A stretch of DNA of 7,699 bases from contig CAJUDC010000121.1 in NCBI GenBank assembly GCA_910584955.1, forward strand, positions 1-7,699, written 5' to 3'. The notes under the pieces are model-generated. The model saw nothing but the letters and a program-made list of their open reading frames with translations. It did not search any database and was not told where the DNA came from. Each line of letters starts with the position of its first letter. Within the stretch, counting starts at the first letter, position 1. A program made the translations under genes and the position numbers. Source of the stretch: an uncultured Paraprevotella sp. (lineage in GTDB: Bacteria > Bacteroidota > Bacteroidia > Bacteroidales > Bacteroidaceae). Below are positions 1 through 6,548 of this stretch, piece by piece.

Positions 1-57
1 GAAAGTTCGCACGATTACACATCCGAAAAGGACCTTTGTAAAATGCAAATGTTTCAT
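1..57 (-). CDS. Possible start of a leftward exported or lipoprotein gene (partial)
   Basis: An ATG at 57-55 on the minus strand opens a frame that stays open for all 19 codons to the window edge. The peptide begins MKHLHFTKVLFGC: two basic residues, then a hydrophobic stretch with L-F-G-C at residues 10-13, which resembles a lipobox (signal peptidase II site). An Arg at residue 17, soon after the hydrophobic core, would suit a lipoprotein cut before Cys13 better than a longer signal peptide. The frame lies downstream of a terminator and a candidate leftward promoter, as expected for the first gene of a new transcript. Nineteen codons are too few to exclude chance, and no family can be named. 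In Bacteroidales loci a further carbohydrate-use gene would be a natural neighbour, but that is only inference. Confidence 0.3.
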   Translation of the reverse strand, partial: MKHLHFTKVLFGCVIVRTF

Positions 58-71
58 AGTTGAAAATGATG

Positions 72-152
72 GATTTATACTGTAAGATAAGCTATGAATA
101 GCGCTATAAGCACGCATATTCATAGCGGTATAAATCTAACAGGCTTATCTTA
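72..152. repeat. Cluster of three perfect inverted repeats, two of them crossing
   Basis: Pair A is GATTTATAC at 72-80 with GTATAAATC at 128-136. Pair B is TAAGATAAGC at 83-92 with GCTTATCTTA at 143-152. Pair C is GCTATGAATA at 91-100 with TATTCATAGC at 117-126, and it continues inward by three more pairs (101-103 with 113-115) past a bulged base at 116. C is nested in both A and B, but A and B cross, so they can form together only as a pseudoknot; otherwise they are alternatives. A perfect 10-base palindrome ATAGCGCTAT lies at 98-107. A 12-base word at 98-109 recurs at 122-133 with one mismatch, 24 bases apart. The arms are seen directly. Whether they serve as a folded leader, operators or recombination sites is not known. 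Confidence 0.8.
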
Positions 153-161
153 ATCTGCAAA
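131..161 (-). promoter_or_regulatory. Candidate Bacteroidetes-type promoter reading left
   Basis: On the minus strand TTTG (161-158) is followed after 19 bases by TAGATTTA (138-131). This matches the Bacteroidetes pattern of a -33 TTTG and a -7 TAnnTTTG with one mismatch in the last base of the -7 box. Transcription would start near 124 and give a leader of about 65 bases before the ATG at 57. The arms of the inverted-repeat cluster lie over the -7 box (128-136), in the spacer (143-152) and near the start point (117-126), where a repressor or activator could act. The region is AT-rich, so chance matches are likely. Confidence 0.35.
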
Positions 162-226
162 TAATTGGGTGAAAAAGAATAAAAAGAGTCCTTGTTATAG
201 TTTTTATGGTATTTGCGGTACTTGAT

Positions 227-265
227 AAAAAGCCCCCGAAAGTTTTATGTCTGACTTTTGGGGGC
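227..265 (-). terminator. Rho-independent terminator of the glycosidase transcript
   Basis: A 12-pair stem is formed by 232-243 (GCCCCCGAAAGT) and 254-265 (ACTTTTGGGGGC), with one G-T wobble and a 10-base loop. On the minus strand the stem is followed at once by TTTTT (231-227), the canonical intrinsic terminator arrangement. It lies 45 bases after the stop codon of the GH97 gene. The plus-strand side is followed only by AATTTGTATTT, so it may work weakly in the other direction. Confidence 0.87.
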
Positions 266-310
266 AATTTGTATTTGACATGCTTTATATAGATGATGGA
301 AGCCTGTTTT

Positions 311-2200
311 TTATTTGATTATTGCTACAAAACCACCTCGCGGCATACACTTAATGGCGAGTATACCATTCCCCGGAAGTGGCATATTCTCTTTAATAGA
401 GAAACTCCGCTGCGTGTCACCATCCATAAATATGGAAATTTTCTTTCCTTTTTTTGCAATAGATTGCAAGGGAACGCTCAACGTTTTGGCTTCATTCATT
501 GCATTAATTCCTGCAATATACCATATATTCCCTTTACGGCGTGCCATCACGACTGCTTCTCCGGGATACCCACCCAATAACTTGGTATCATCCCAAGTGG
601 TCGGCAGATCGGATAACAGTCTTTTTACCGGTTCAGGTAAACTGTAATATGCGGAAGGCCTATCCGGCATGTGTTGCAATGCCGATTCAAATAAAACGGG
701 CAAAGCCAGTTCATGTCCATGTGAGGTTATGTGAGGGTGTTGGGAATCGGAGAATGTACCGGGGGTGTAATCCATAGATCCTATCACATTTCTTGTAAAA
801 GGCAAAGTGGCATTATGGACGGCTGCTTTCTCTGTCAATATTGGTTTATTATTATACCATTCTGCACCGTATACAGCCTCGTAAGACATCAAATTCGGAT
901 AAGTACGTTGCCATCCGCGTGGGATAGTAGCGCCATGGAAATTTACAATCAGTTTGTATTTAGCGGCATCTTCAAGAATATCTATATAATAATCCATCAT
1001 AGCCACACTGTCATCGGCAAAAAAATCCACTTTGATTCCTGATACTCCCAAATCATTCAACCATTTATACTCCTTTTCCCTATTCTCGCGTTTGTTTAAA
1101 CGATATAACGGCTTTGGACCAAGCCACTGCGTACTTGAGTTATACCATAACAGGGATTTTACCTTATGTTCATGGGCATATTTTACAGCATCTTCCATTC
1201 CACCGCCGTTTGCCATTACATCCCATTCCCAATCTATCAAATTATACGGCCATTTCATGGCTACTGCCAAATCTATATACTCTTTTACCCTCTGGTAATC
1301 CTTAGAACCATGGTTATATGCCCAATACACCCACGACACTAGGCCGGGATTAATCCAATCCACGTTGTCTATGACAGAAGGATCGGAAACATCTGTTACT
1401 AATGTAGATTCTACTACATCAGTCAGGCTCCCCATGATAAGCAATCGCCAAGGAGATACCCACTCACCTTGAACCGGAAGCTGTTTATCGGATAATCCCA
1501 CTTTATAAACATCTGCATGTTCATCATTATATAGGAATGAACCGCAATGTCCCCGCCTGATGTTGGCCTCTGTCATTAACATAAAGACCGAATCCTGCAA
1601 TTCAACAAGACCGGGGTATCCCCATTTGTTCACTTTGTGTGGCTCAACCGGGGCACCGGAAGTGGCTAACGGATAAAAACCTTCATAACCTACACTATAT
1701 GATTGTATCCATCTTTTGGCCTGTTGTGGAATAGTATACGCCGTATGTTCATTCAGAAGTTGCTCTTCGGCTTCAGCCGCACGGATTCCATATTGAAAGG
1801 CAATTCCATCGTCATATACTCTGAACGTCACATTCAGATTCTGTCCGCTTCTGTTTATAAATGAATATACTTGCTCTGTAGCTCTGTTTTTGCAATGACT
1901 CCGTTTTCCCGTCACCATTCGGTAATTATCAGTGATGCGTCTGGCTCGGGAGACAGACTTTAATCTCATATTATCGGTCCATTGCTGTTTATTGGTTTCC
2001 AATCCAAGAGTAGTTCGGGACAATATGCGCTTTCCTTCGTAATCTACAGAAAAAGAAACGCATCCGTACGTATCGGATTGGGATGATTCTATTGCAACTT
2101 TCAGTTTTCCGTTAGGCGATATGATATTTCCTTTTAGCTGAACGCACAATGCAGACAAGGCGAATATCATTAATCCCGTCTGTCTTAATACATTATTCAT
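311..2200 (-). CDS. GH97 retaining glycoside hydrolase (alpha-galactosidase or beta-L-arabinopyranosidase type)
   Basis: This 629-residue protein has the normal length and layout of glycoside hydrolase family 97. An export signal (about residues 1-24) precedes an N-terminal beta-sandwich (about 25-285), a TIM-barrel catalytic domain (about 286-530) and a C-terminal beta domain opening with a TTWDDTK motif near 534-540. The barrel contains IKVDFF with Asp392 and SYEAV with Glu441. These match the nucleophile and acid/base of the retaining GH97 branch, known from B. thetaiotaomicron alpha-galactosidase BT1871. They do not match the glutamate bases of the inverting alpha-glucosidase SusB. Other retaining members cleave beta-L-arabinopyranosides, so the substrate is uncertain between the two. 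A Cys at position 19 could suggest a lipoprotein, but the preceding residue is Leu, a poor lipobox, so periplasmic location is more likely. The start is 39 bases after the GH127 stop, with no terminator or -7 box between, so the two are probably cotranscribed. Sampled GC is about 43%, well below its operon partner. Confidence 0.93.
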   Translation of the reverse strand: MNNVLRQTGLMIFALSALCVQLKGNIISPNGKLKVAIESSQSDTYGCVSFSVDYEGKRILSRTTLGLETNKQQWTDNMRLKSVSRARRITDNYRMVTGKRSHCKNRATEQVYSFINRSGQNLNVTFRVYDDGIAFQYGIRAAEAEEQLLNEHTAYTIPQQAKRWIQSYSVGYEGFYPLATSGAPVEPHKVNKWGYPGLVELQDSVFMLMTEANIRRGHCGSFLYNDEHADVYKVGLSDKQLPVQGEWVSPWRLLIMGSLTDVVESTLVTDVSDPSVIDNVDWINPGLVSWVYWAYNHGSKDYQRVKEYIDLAVAMKWPYNLIDWEWDVMANGGGMEDAVKYAHEHKVKSLLWYNSSTQWLGPKPLYRLNKRENREKEYKWLNDLGVSGIKVDFFADDSVAMMDYYIDILEDAAKYKLIVNFHGATIPRGWQRTYPNLMSYEAVYGAEWYNNKPILTEKAAVHNATLPFTRNVIGSMDYTPGTFSDSQHPHITSHGHELALPVLFESALQHMPDRPSAYYSLPEPVKRLLSDLPTTWDDTKLLGGYPGEAVVMARRKGNIWYIAGINAMNEAKTLSVPLQSIAKKGKKISIFMDGDTQRSFSIKENMPLPGNGILAIKCMPRGGFVAIIK

Positions 2201-2239
2201 ATTGATTGATTTATTTAATCCAGTTGTAAGGTAATGTTG

Positions 2240-4816
2240 TTATTGTCTGGTTTTCCGTTTACTTTGATGGTGTTTTGCCGGATACTCTCCTGAATTCACC
2301 CGGTTGACGTCTCCGTTTATCCATTGCCGGTTCGCCAACGTATCGGGGTGGCCCGGAACGTCGCCTTTCAGCAGGCGTAGATAATACAGTCCGGGGGTGG
2401 GCGTGTTGCCCGAAGCCACGAATTTAACCGTGATGGTGTCTTTCGGCTCTCCGTTTTCTTTGCGCAACAAGTCGGTTGAAACGGGATATTCTACATTGTA
2501 GAATCCGTTTGTGTCGCTAGGTTCTAAACTTACGGTTCTAAGTTTCTTTCCGTCAATGTAAATGGTCCATTCGCGCCCGGCGTCGGCGGAGTGATAGCGG
2601 CACATGACAGATACATTTTCCGTTTCTTTTTTGGTTTCCAACTGATAGCTGAACCATTGTCCGCTTTGTGCGTCGATGTAGAATTCACCGCTGTATGCAC
2701 CGGTGCCGAACTCACCTAAGCGGGCATGACCGGCATCGCTTTGCTGTTCGCCTGTGGATACGAAATCCAGCGTGCGTGCGTTCAGGCGTTGGGTTGCCGC
2801 TTCTTCTGCCGTCACTTTCTCCCGGATGTGTTCCCATTCGCTTGGGCTGAGCTGGTTCCAGTACATCATGTAGCGTGCTTCGTGGATGGTATAAAACGGT
2901 TGAAGCGTTAAATCGGAGAATTTTGCCCGGTTGTAAAGTCCGCTTTTTATCTTGAAATGCAGTGAGTCGGCATTTACCATATACACGGAATCAAGCACGG
3001 CATTTCGTGCGCCGATCAGCATCGGGGCGGATGTCAGACTGAACTGTGTACCTTGCGACGGGGCATGGTCCATGCGTCCTTCTCCCGCAAACTGTCCCAC
3101 CAAGTTTTCCGTGCCGGTCTTGGCGCCCAGCAGGATAGGGCCGTATCGGAAAGCCACGTAATTAGGGTAGTTCGGACAAATCTCCAATTCCATTTGCATG
3201 GGGATTTCCACATAGACAACTTCGCCCTTTTTCCATTTCCTTTTCATATAAGTATATGATCCGGCCTTGCTTTGGTCTGCCTGATTTTTCCCGTTCACGT
3301 ACACCTTGAAGCCCTGTTTGCACCATTGAGGGTGGCGGATGGCCAATGTGTAGTTTCCTGAGCGGTCGATGGTGAGCCTGGTTTTCGCCTCGTAAGGGAA
3401 ACGGGTACGCTGCGTGACGGCAAAGTCTTTGGCTTCCAGTCGGCTGGGGACGAACAGATTGACAAACAGCGTATCCGCTCCGTGTCGGGAACGGGCGTAG
3501 ATGAACTCGCCGTACTTGCTGTGATTCTCCATACCGGTGCCTACGCAGCACCACATACCCTGGTTCACTTGCGAGTACATGCGGTAGTGTTGCGGGCGCA
3601 GACTGGTGAAGTAAACATATCCGCCCGTATGCGGATTCTGTGTGGAAAGAATGTGGTTGTACATGGCTTTCTCATAGAAATCGGCATACTGTGCTTCGTG
3701 CGAATCGGCGAACAGGTCTTCCGTGAGTTTCAGCATGTTATTGGTGTTGCAACTTTCCGGTCCGTTCGGATTGGTAATGTAGCGGGCGCAACGGTCTGCG
3801 GGCAGGAAGTGTTCGTCGACGCTGTTGCCTCCCAAAGCCAGTGTGCGGTTGTTCACCACATCGTTCCAGAAGTTGAACGCTGCTTTCCGGTAAGAGGATG
3901 CCGCAGGCAGATCGACCGGAGAAGCCATTTCCTGCGCTATGCGGGCAAATCCAATGTATTTGGGAACCTGTGTGTTGGCATGCTTGTTGTTCAAGAAAGT
4001 GGTGTCTGGCATCTGCATACCGTTGATCATGGTTTGGTGAGAGTACCGTCGGGCCGCTGTCAGGTATTTAGTATCGCCGGTAAGCCGGTAAGCGTCGGCA
4101 TACACTTCGTTGATGCCCCCGTGTTCCGTGTCCAGAATCCCCTGTACGGTCTGGTCCGGTAGTTTTGAAATCAGGTTTACTCCCCAGTCGCATAATTTGA
4201 GGAAGCACTTGCCGGCTTTTTTGTTCCCGGCGTATATCCAGGCGTCCCGCAGTCCGGCGTATACTTTGTGCATCACATAAAACGGCACGTTTCCCCGGTT
4301 TTTGTTCCAGGCTGTCAGGTCGCCTTTGTATATCCCCGTCCACACGCTGTTGTCCGGCAATCCTCCGATGTATCCGTACAGTCCTTCCGTATTGTTGTCG
4401 AATGCGCGTTGGCATTCGTCCAGCCGGTCCACCATATAGTCCAGTCGGTTCAGCAACATCTTCCGGGTGGCTTCGTTGCGTGATGCGGCATAGGCGAGTG
4501 CCAGTGCGCTCAGGTAATGGCCGCCGATATGGCCGTCCAGGCGGAACGAACCGGATCCCCAGTTGGGAAAGTTGGGATGTCGTGTCTCCCAGTTCGGGAA
4601 GCCTGCCTGTCGGAAAAACGGTGTCAGCAGTCGGTCCGTATCGTATTCCAGCAAAATGGAATCGTTCAGCATCATGGCTTGTTCAAACATGCCGTCCTGA
4701 AGGGTTACTTCCTGTAAATCGAACAAATGCGGGTAGAGTTTGCTTTGTGCCGTTGCGGATGCCTGCAATCCGAATACGCCGATGGTGGCGGCAGTGATGG
4801 CAAGTAATGTTTTCAT
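2240..4816 (-). CDS. GH127/GH146 beta-L-arabinofuranosidase (DUF1680 family) with C-terminal accessory domains
   Basis: This 858-residue secreted enzyme has a signal peptide (about 1-23, likely cut after ATA) and then the alpha/alpha-barrel of the GH127 superfamily (about 30-450). The family releases L-arabinofuranose with a zinc-bound cysteine nucleophile. The key residues are present: Glu335 in NSVDEHF as acid/base, Glu354 and Cys356 in ESC, and Cys423-Cys424 in MWCCVGTG. They correspond to Glu322, Glu338, Cys340, Cys417 and Cys418 of bifidobacterial HypBA1. Beta-sandwich domains follow (about 450-680, DUF4986-like). A further accessory domain ends near 817 and resembles the DUF6805 module seen in these proteins. 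Residues from about 820 form a polar tail ending in a basic cluster (KHHQSKRKTRQ), which is unusual. The gene has its own promoter upstream and leads into the GH97 gene. I cannot decide between GH127 and GH146 by eye. Likely substrates are arabinan, arabinogalactan or hydroxyproline-linked arabinosides. Confidence 0.95.
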   Translation of the reverse strand: MKTLLAITAATIGVFGLQASATAQSKLYPHLFDLQEVTLQDGMFEQAMMLNDSILLEYDTDRLLTPFFRQAGFPNWETRHPNFPNWGSGSFRLDGHIGGHYLSALALAYAASRNEATRKMLLNRLDYMVDRLDECQRAFDNNTEGLYGYIGGLPDNSVWTGIYKGDLTAWNKNRGNVPFYVMHKVYAGLRDAWIYAGNKKAGKCFLKLCDWGVNLISKLPDQTVQGILDTEHGGINEVYADAYRLTGDTKYLTAARRYSHQTMINGMQMPDTTFLNNKHANTQVPKYIGFARIAQEMASPVDLPAASSYRKAAFNFWNDVVNNRTLALGGNSVDEHFLPADRCARYITNPNGPESCNTNNMLKLTEDLFADSHEAQYADFYEKAMYNHILSTQNPHTGGYVYFTSLRPQHYRMYSQVNQGMWCCVGTGMENHSKYGEFIYARSRHGADTLFVNLFVPSRLEAKDFAVTQRTRFPYEAKTRLTIDRSGNYTLAIRHPQWCKQGFKVYVNGKNQADQSKAGSYTYMKRKWKKGEVVYVEIPMQMELEICPNYPNYVAFRYGPILLGAKTGTENLVGQFAGEGRMDHAPSQGTQFSLTSAPMLIGARNAVLDSVYMVNADSLHFKIKSGLYNRAKFSDLTLQPFYTIHEARYMMYWNQLSPSEWEHIREKVTAEEAATQRLNARTLDFVSTGEQQSDAGHARLGEFGTGAYSGEFYIDAQSGQWFSYQLETKKETENVSVMCRYHSADAGREWTIYIDGKKLRTVSLEPSDTNGFYNVEYPVSTDLLRKENGEPKDTITVKFVASGNTPTPGLYYLRLLKGDVPGHPDTLANRQWINGDVNRVNSGEYPAKHHQSKRKTRQ

Positions 4817-4845
4817 AGGATGGGGTGAGATTTATGATTCATCCG

Positions 4846-4876
4846 CAAAGATATTCATTTGCATAGGATCTTCCAA
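4846..4876 (-). promoter_or_regulatory. Promoter of the GH127-GH97 operon
   Basis: On the minus strand TATCTTTG (4853-4846) is a perfect match to the Bacteroidetes -7 consensus TAnnTTTG. A TTGG (4876-4873) lies 19 bases upstream as a plausible -33 element. Transcription would begin near 4839 and give a leader of about 23 bases before the ATG at 4816. The leader has no clear Shine-Dalgarno sequence, as is common in this phylum. I see no obvious operator around it. Confidence 0.7.
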
Positions 4877-4879
4877 GGA

Positions 4880-5066
4880 TATGGTGTAAAAACACACTTT
4901 ATCACGTGCGGAGAATTCCTCGGCCATCGCCGGGACGGTACGGGAGGTTCGGCTGAGGATTTCGTCGGATTCGCTTCCCGGGAGCGGAAATGCCGGCCCG
5001 TCTGTCGGACAGGAGCGGCGGAAGACCGGAAACCGCCGACAAGGCATACCGTAGTGGAGCGGGGTG
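4880..5066. other. GC-rich intergenic stretch between exporter and glycosidase operon
   Basis: No supported gene lies here. A 71-codon minus-strand frame (5047 to 4832) and a 132-codon plus-strand frame exist, but the first runs through the glycosidase promoter and the second through the end of the exporter gene on the opposite strand. The stretch holds small inverted repeats: CGGCGG (5016-5021) with CCGCCG (5033-5038), and the overlapping alternative GTCGG (5004-5008) with CCGAC (5036-5040). These could form a weak hairpin after the exporter gene, but no T-run follows, so an intrinsic terminator is not evident. A GTGT/ACAC mini-hairpin with an AAAA loop lies at 4884-4895. Confidence 0.4.
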
Positions 5067-6380
5067 TTACAGGCCGAGGCGGTTTCGTTTTAATCGGCGG
5101 TATAAAAAGGTTTGTATGCCTCCGCGAACGGCGAGATACAGAACGAAGGAGAGCCACAAGGCATGGTTGCCTCCGCTATCTTGTAGCAGGAGATGGACCG
5201 AGAAGAATACGAGGGTGGCCCATGCCATGGAAACCAGCATCTCGAAAGTGGCGGTGAGGCCGATGAAGATACCGTCCCACAGAAAAGCTGCCATGCCGGC
5301 TATCGGTATGACCCATACCCAAGGCAGATAGGGCAGGGCGGCCGTACGCACGCTTTCCTGATCGGTAAGAAGGGCGACGAGCACTTTCCCGCCGCCTATA
5401 TATAATAAGGTGGTAAGCAGTGCCATGATGCCTCCCCATCGGAACAGCGCTTTTACCGTATGTTGCAGGCCGGCCGATTGTCCGGCTCCGAATTGTCGGC
5501 CGGAGAGCGCTTCGGCAGCAAAGGCAAATCCGTCCATGAAGAAGGAATACAGGGTAAAGAATTGCATGAGCACGGCGTTTACGGCCAATACGGTTTCGCC
5601 CTGCCGCATGCCGAAAAAGGTGAAAGCTCCCGTCACGCCAATCAGGCATAACGTACGGAAGAAAATGTCTCTGTTTACCGTGAAAAAGGCGTTGAAGTTT
5701 ACTTTTTCCCAAAGCCGTCGCAACGGGGGAAAGCCATCGTGGGCCTGCCGGCGGCAGTGGCGTACGGCCCAGCCCGTAGCGACGGCCAGGCCTGCGTATT
5801 GAGCCGTCAGGGTTCCGAGAGCCACTCCGCCTATGCCGTAATGCAACTCGTACACGAAGAAAAGACTGGCTGCTATGTTTGTAAGTCCTTGCAGCAAGGC
5901 GATATACAGCGGATAGCGCGCTTCCTGAATGCCGATGAACCATCCTGTCAGACTGTACAGCCCCAATACGGCCGGGGCGCCCCAGATGCAGATGCCGAAA
6001 TACCGGGCGGCATGGATGGCCGTATCGCCCGCATAGGCGTTGAGCCCTTGTAGGATAAGCGGGTGTATGACGATGATCGCCAGACCGATGCACAAAGCCA
6101 CCAGGGCGGAATGCAGCAGGATGGCAATCAGTTCTTCGCGGTCGTTGCGTCCGAAGGCCTGGGCCGAAAGTCCTGTCGTGCCCATCCGCAGAAAAGCAAA
6201 CAGCCAGTACATCATGTTGAAGAGGGTACTGCTCAGCGCAATGGCGCCGATGTAGGACGGTGATCCCAGATGGCCGACGAGGTTCATGTCGATCAGCCCC
6301 AGTAACGGTACCATGATATTGGATGCGATGGATGGCAGGGCAATGCGCAGGATGTCGCGGTGCATGTCGGGCAATTTCAT
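5067..6380 (-). CDS. MATE-family multidrug/cation antiporter, DinF-like
   Basis: This is a 437-residue inner-membrane protein with about twelve hydrophobic segments (near 11-33, 44-66, 83-108, 126-148, 157-178, 182-204, 238-257, 262-288, 311-332, 345-372, 380-399 and 405-427), the normal MATE topology and length. The first segment has the DMNLVGHLG signature at 31-39. Asp31 sits where DinF-type transporters carry the acidic residue used for cation coupling. Residues 62-76 (AFLRMGTTGLSAQAF) and 283-297 (DGFAFAAEALSGRQF) also fit the DinF branch. MATE proteins export drugs or metabolites in exchange for protons or sodium; the substrate here cannot be read from sequence. I chose the start at 6380 because the frame is open upstream to 6854 only across the helicase gene on the other strand. 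That extension would add 158 residues unlike any MATE N-terminus, and a -7 box lies just upstream of 6380. GC is about 60%, the highest in the window. Confidence 0.93.
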   Translation of the reverse strand: MKLPDMHRDILRIALPSIASNIMVPLLGLIDMNLVGHLGSPSYIGAIALSSTLFNMMYWLFAFLRMGTTGLSAQAFGRNDREELIAILLHSALVALCIGLAIIVIHPLILQGLNAYAGDTAIHAARYFGICIWGAPAVLGLYSLTGWFIGIQEARYPLYIALLQGLTNIAASLFFVYELHYGIGGVALGTLTAQYAGLAVATGWAVRHCRRQAHDGFPPLRRLWEKVNFNAFFTVNRDIFFRTLCLIGVTGAFTFFGMRQGETVLAVNAVLMQFFTLYSFFMDGFAFAAEALSGRQFGAGQSAGLQHTVKALFRWGGIMALLTTLLYIGGGKVLVALLTDQESVRTAALPYLPWVWVIPIAGMAAFLWDGIFIGLTATFEMLVSMAWATLVFFSVHLLLQDSGGNHALWLSFVLYLAVRGGIQTFLYRRLKRNRLGL

Positions 6381-6428
6381 GTCAATGTTGGGTTGTGCGG
6401 TCTGTTGGTGCCGGCGGTGTACGTTTTG

Positions 6429-6436
6429 CAAAGGTA
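6429..6436 (-). promoter_or_regulatory. -7 box of the exporter promoter
   Basis: On the minus strand TACCTTTG fits TAnnTTTG exactly, 48 bases before the exporter ATG at 6380. I see no good -33 TTTG at the usual 19-21 base spacing; the nearest candidate position holds only TTCG. The predicted leader is about 45 bases. Confidence 0.6.
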
Positions 6437-6509
6437 AGACAAGGAGAAGAAAAAGACGAATCCGGCAAAAGATATTTTTATCGGGAGGATTTGTTTTTGT
6501 CTTATTCCC

Positions 6510-6517
6510 TATCTTTG
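6510..6517 (+). promoter_or_regulatory. -7 box of the helicase promoter
   Basis: TATCTTTG fits the Bacteroidetes -7 consensus exactly and lies 31 bases before the helicase ATG. A TTTG at 6490-6493 is 16 bases upstream, closer than the usual 19-21, so the -33 element is uncertain. This box is back to back with the exporter's own, 73 bases apart, with a purine-rich stretch (about 6436-6460) between them. Confidence 0.65.
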
Positions 6518-6535
6518 CAGTCGGATTACATATAA

Positions 6536-6540
6536 AAGGA
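6536..6540 (+). promoter_or_regulatory. Ribosome binding site deciding the helicase start
   Basis: AAGGA ends 8 bases before the ATG at 6549 and 14 bases before the second ATG at 6555. The spacing favours the first ATG, giving a protein that starts MGMNYIDEL. Confidence 0.45.
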
Positions 6541-6548
6541 AAATTCCG

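Noticed and set aside
31..38. GACCTTTG as a plus-strand -7 box
   Set aside because: The first conserved T is missing, no -33 element is visible, and only very short frames follow.
275..291. TTGACA followed by TATATA, like a sigma-70 promoter
   Set aside because: The two elements are only about 5 bases apart and Bacteroidetes promoters do not use this pattern.
1..310. tRNA or CRISPR array in the left intergenic region
   Set aside because: No cloverleaf, T-loop motif or regularly spaced repeat series is present; there are only two copies of the 12-base word.
3482..4162. 226-codon plus-strand frame
   Set aside because: It is antisense to the GH127-type gene over its catalytic motifs and shows no domain of its own.
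4832..5047. 71-codon minus-strand frame between exporter and glycosidase operon
   Set aside because: It reads through the glycosidase promoter, has no recognisable domain and sits in GC-rich DNA where long chance frames are common.
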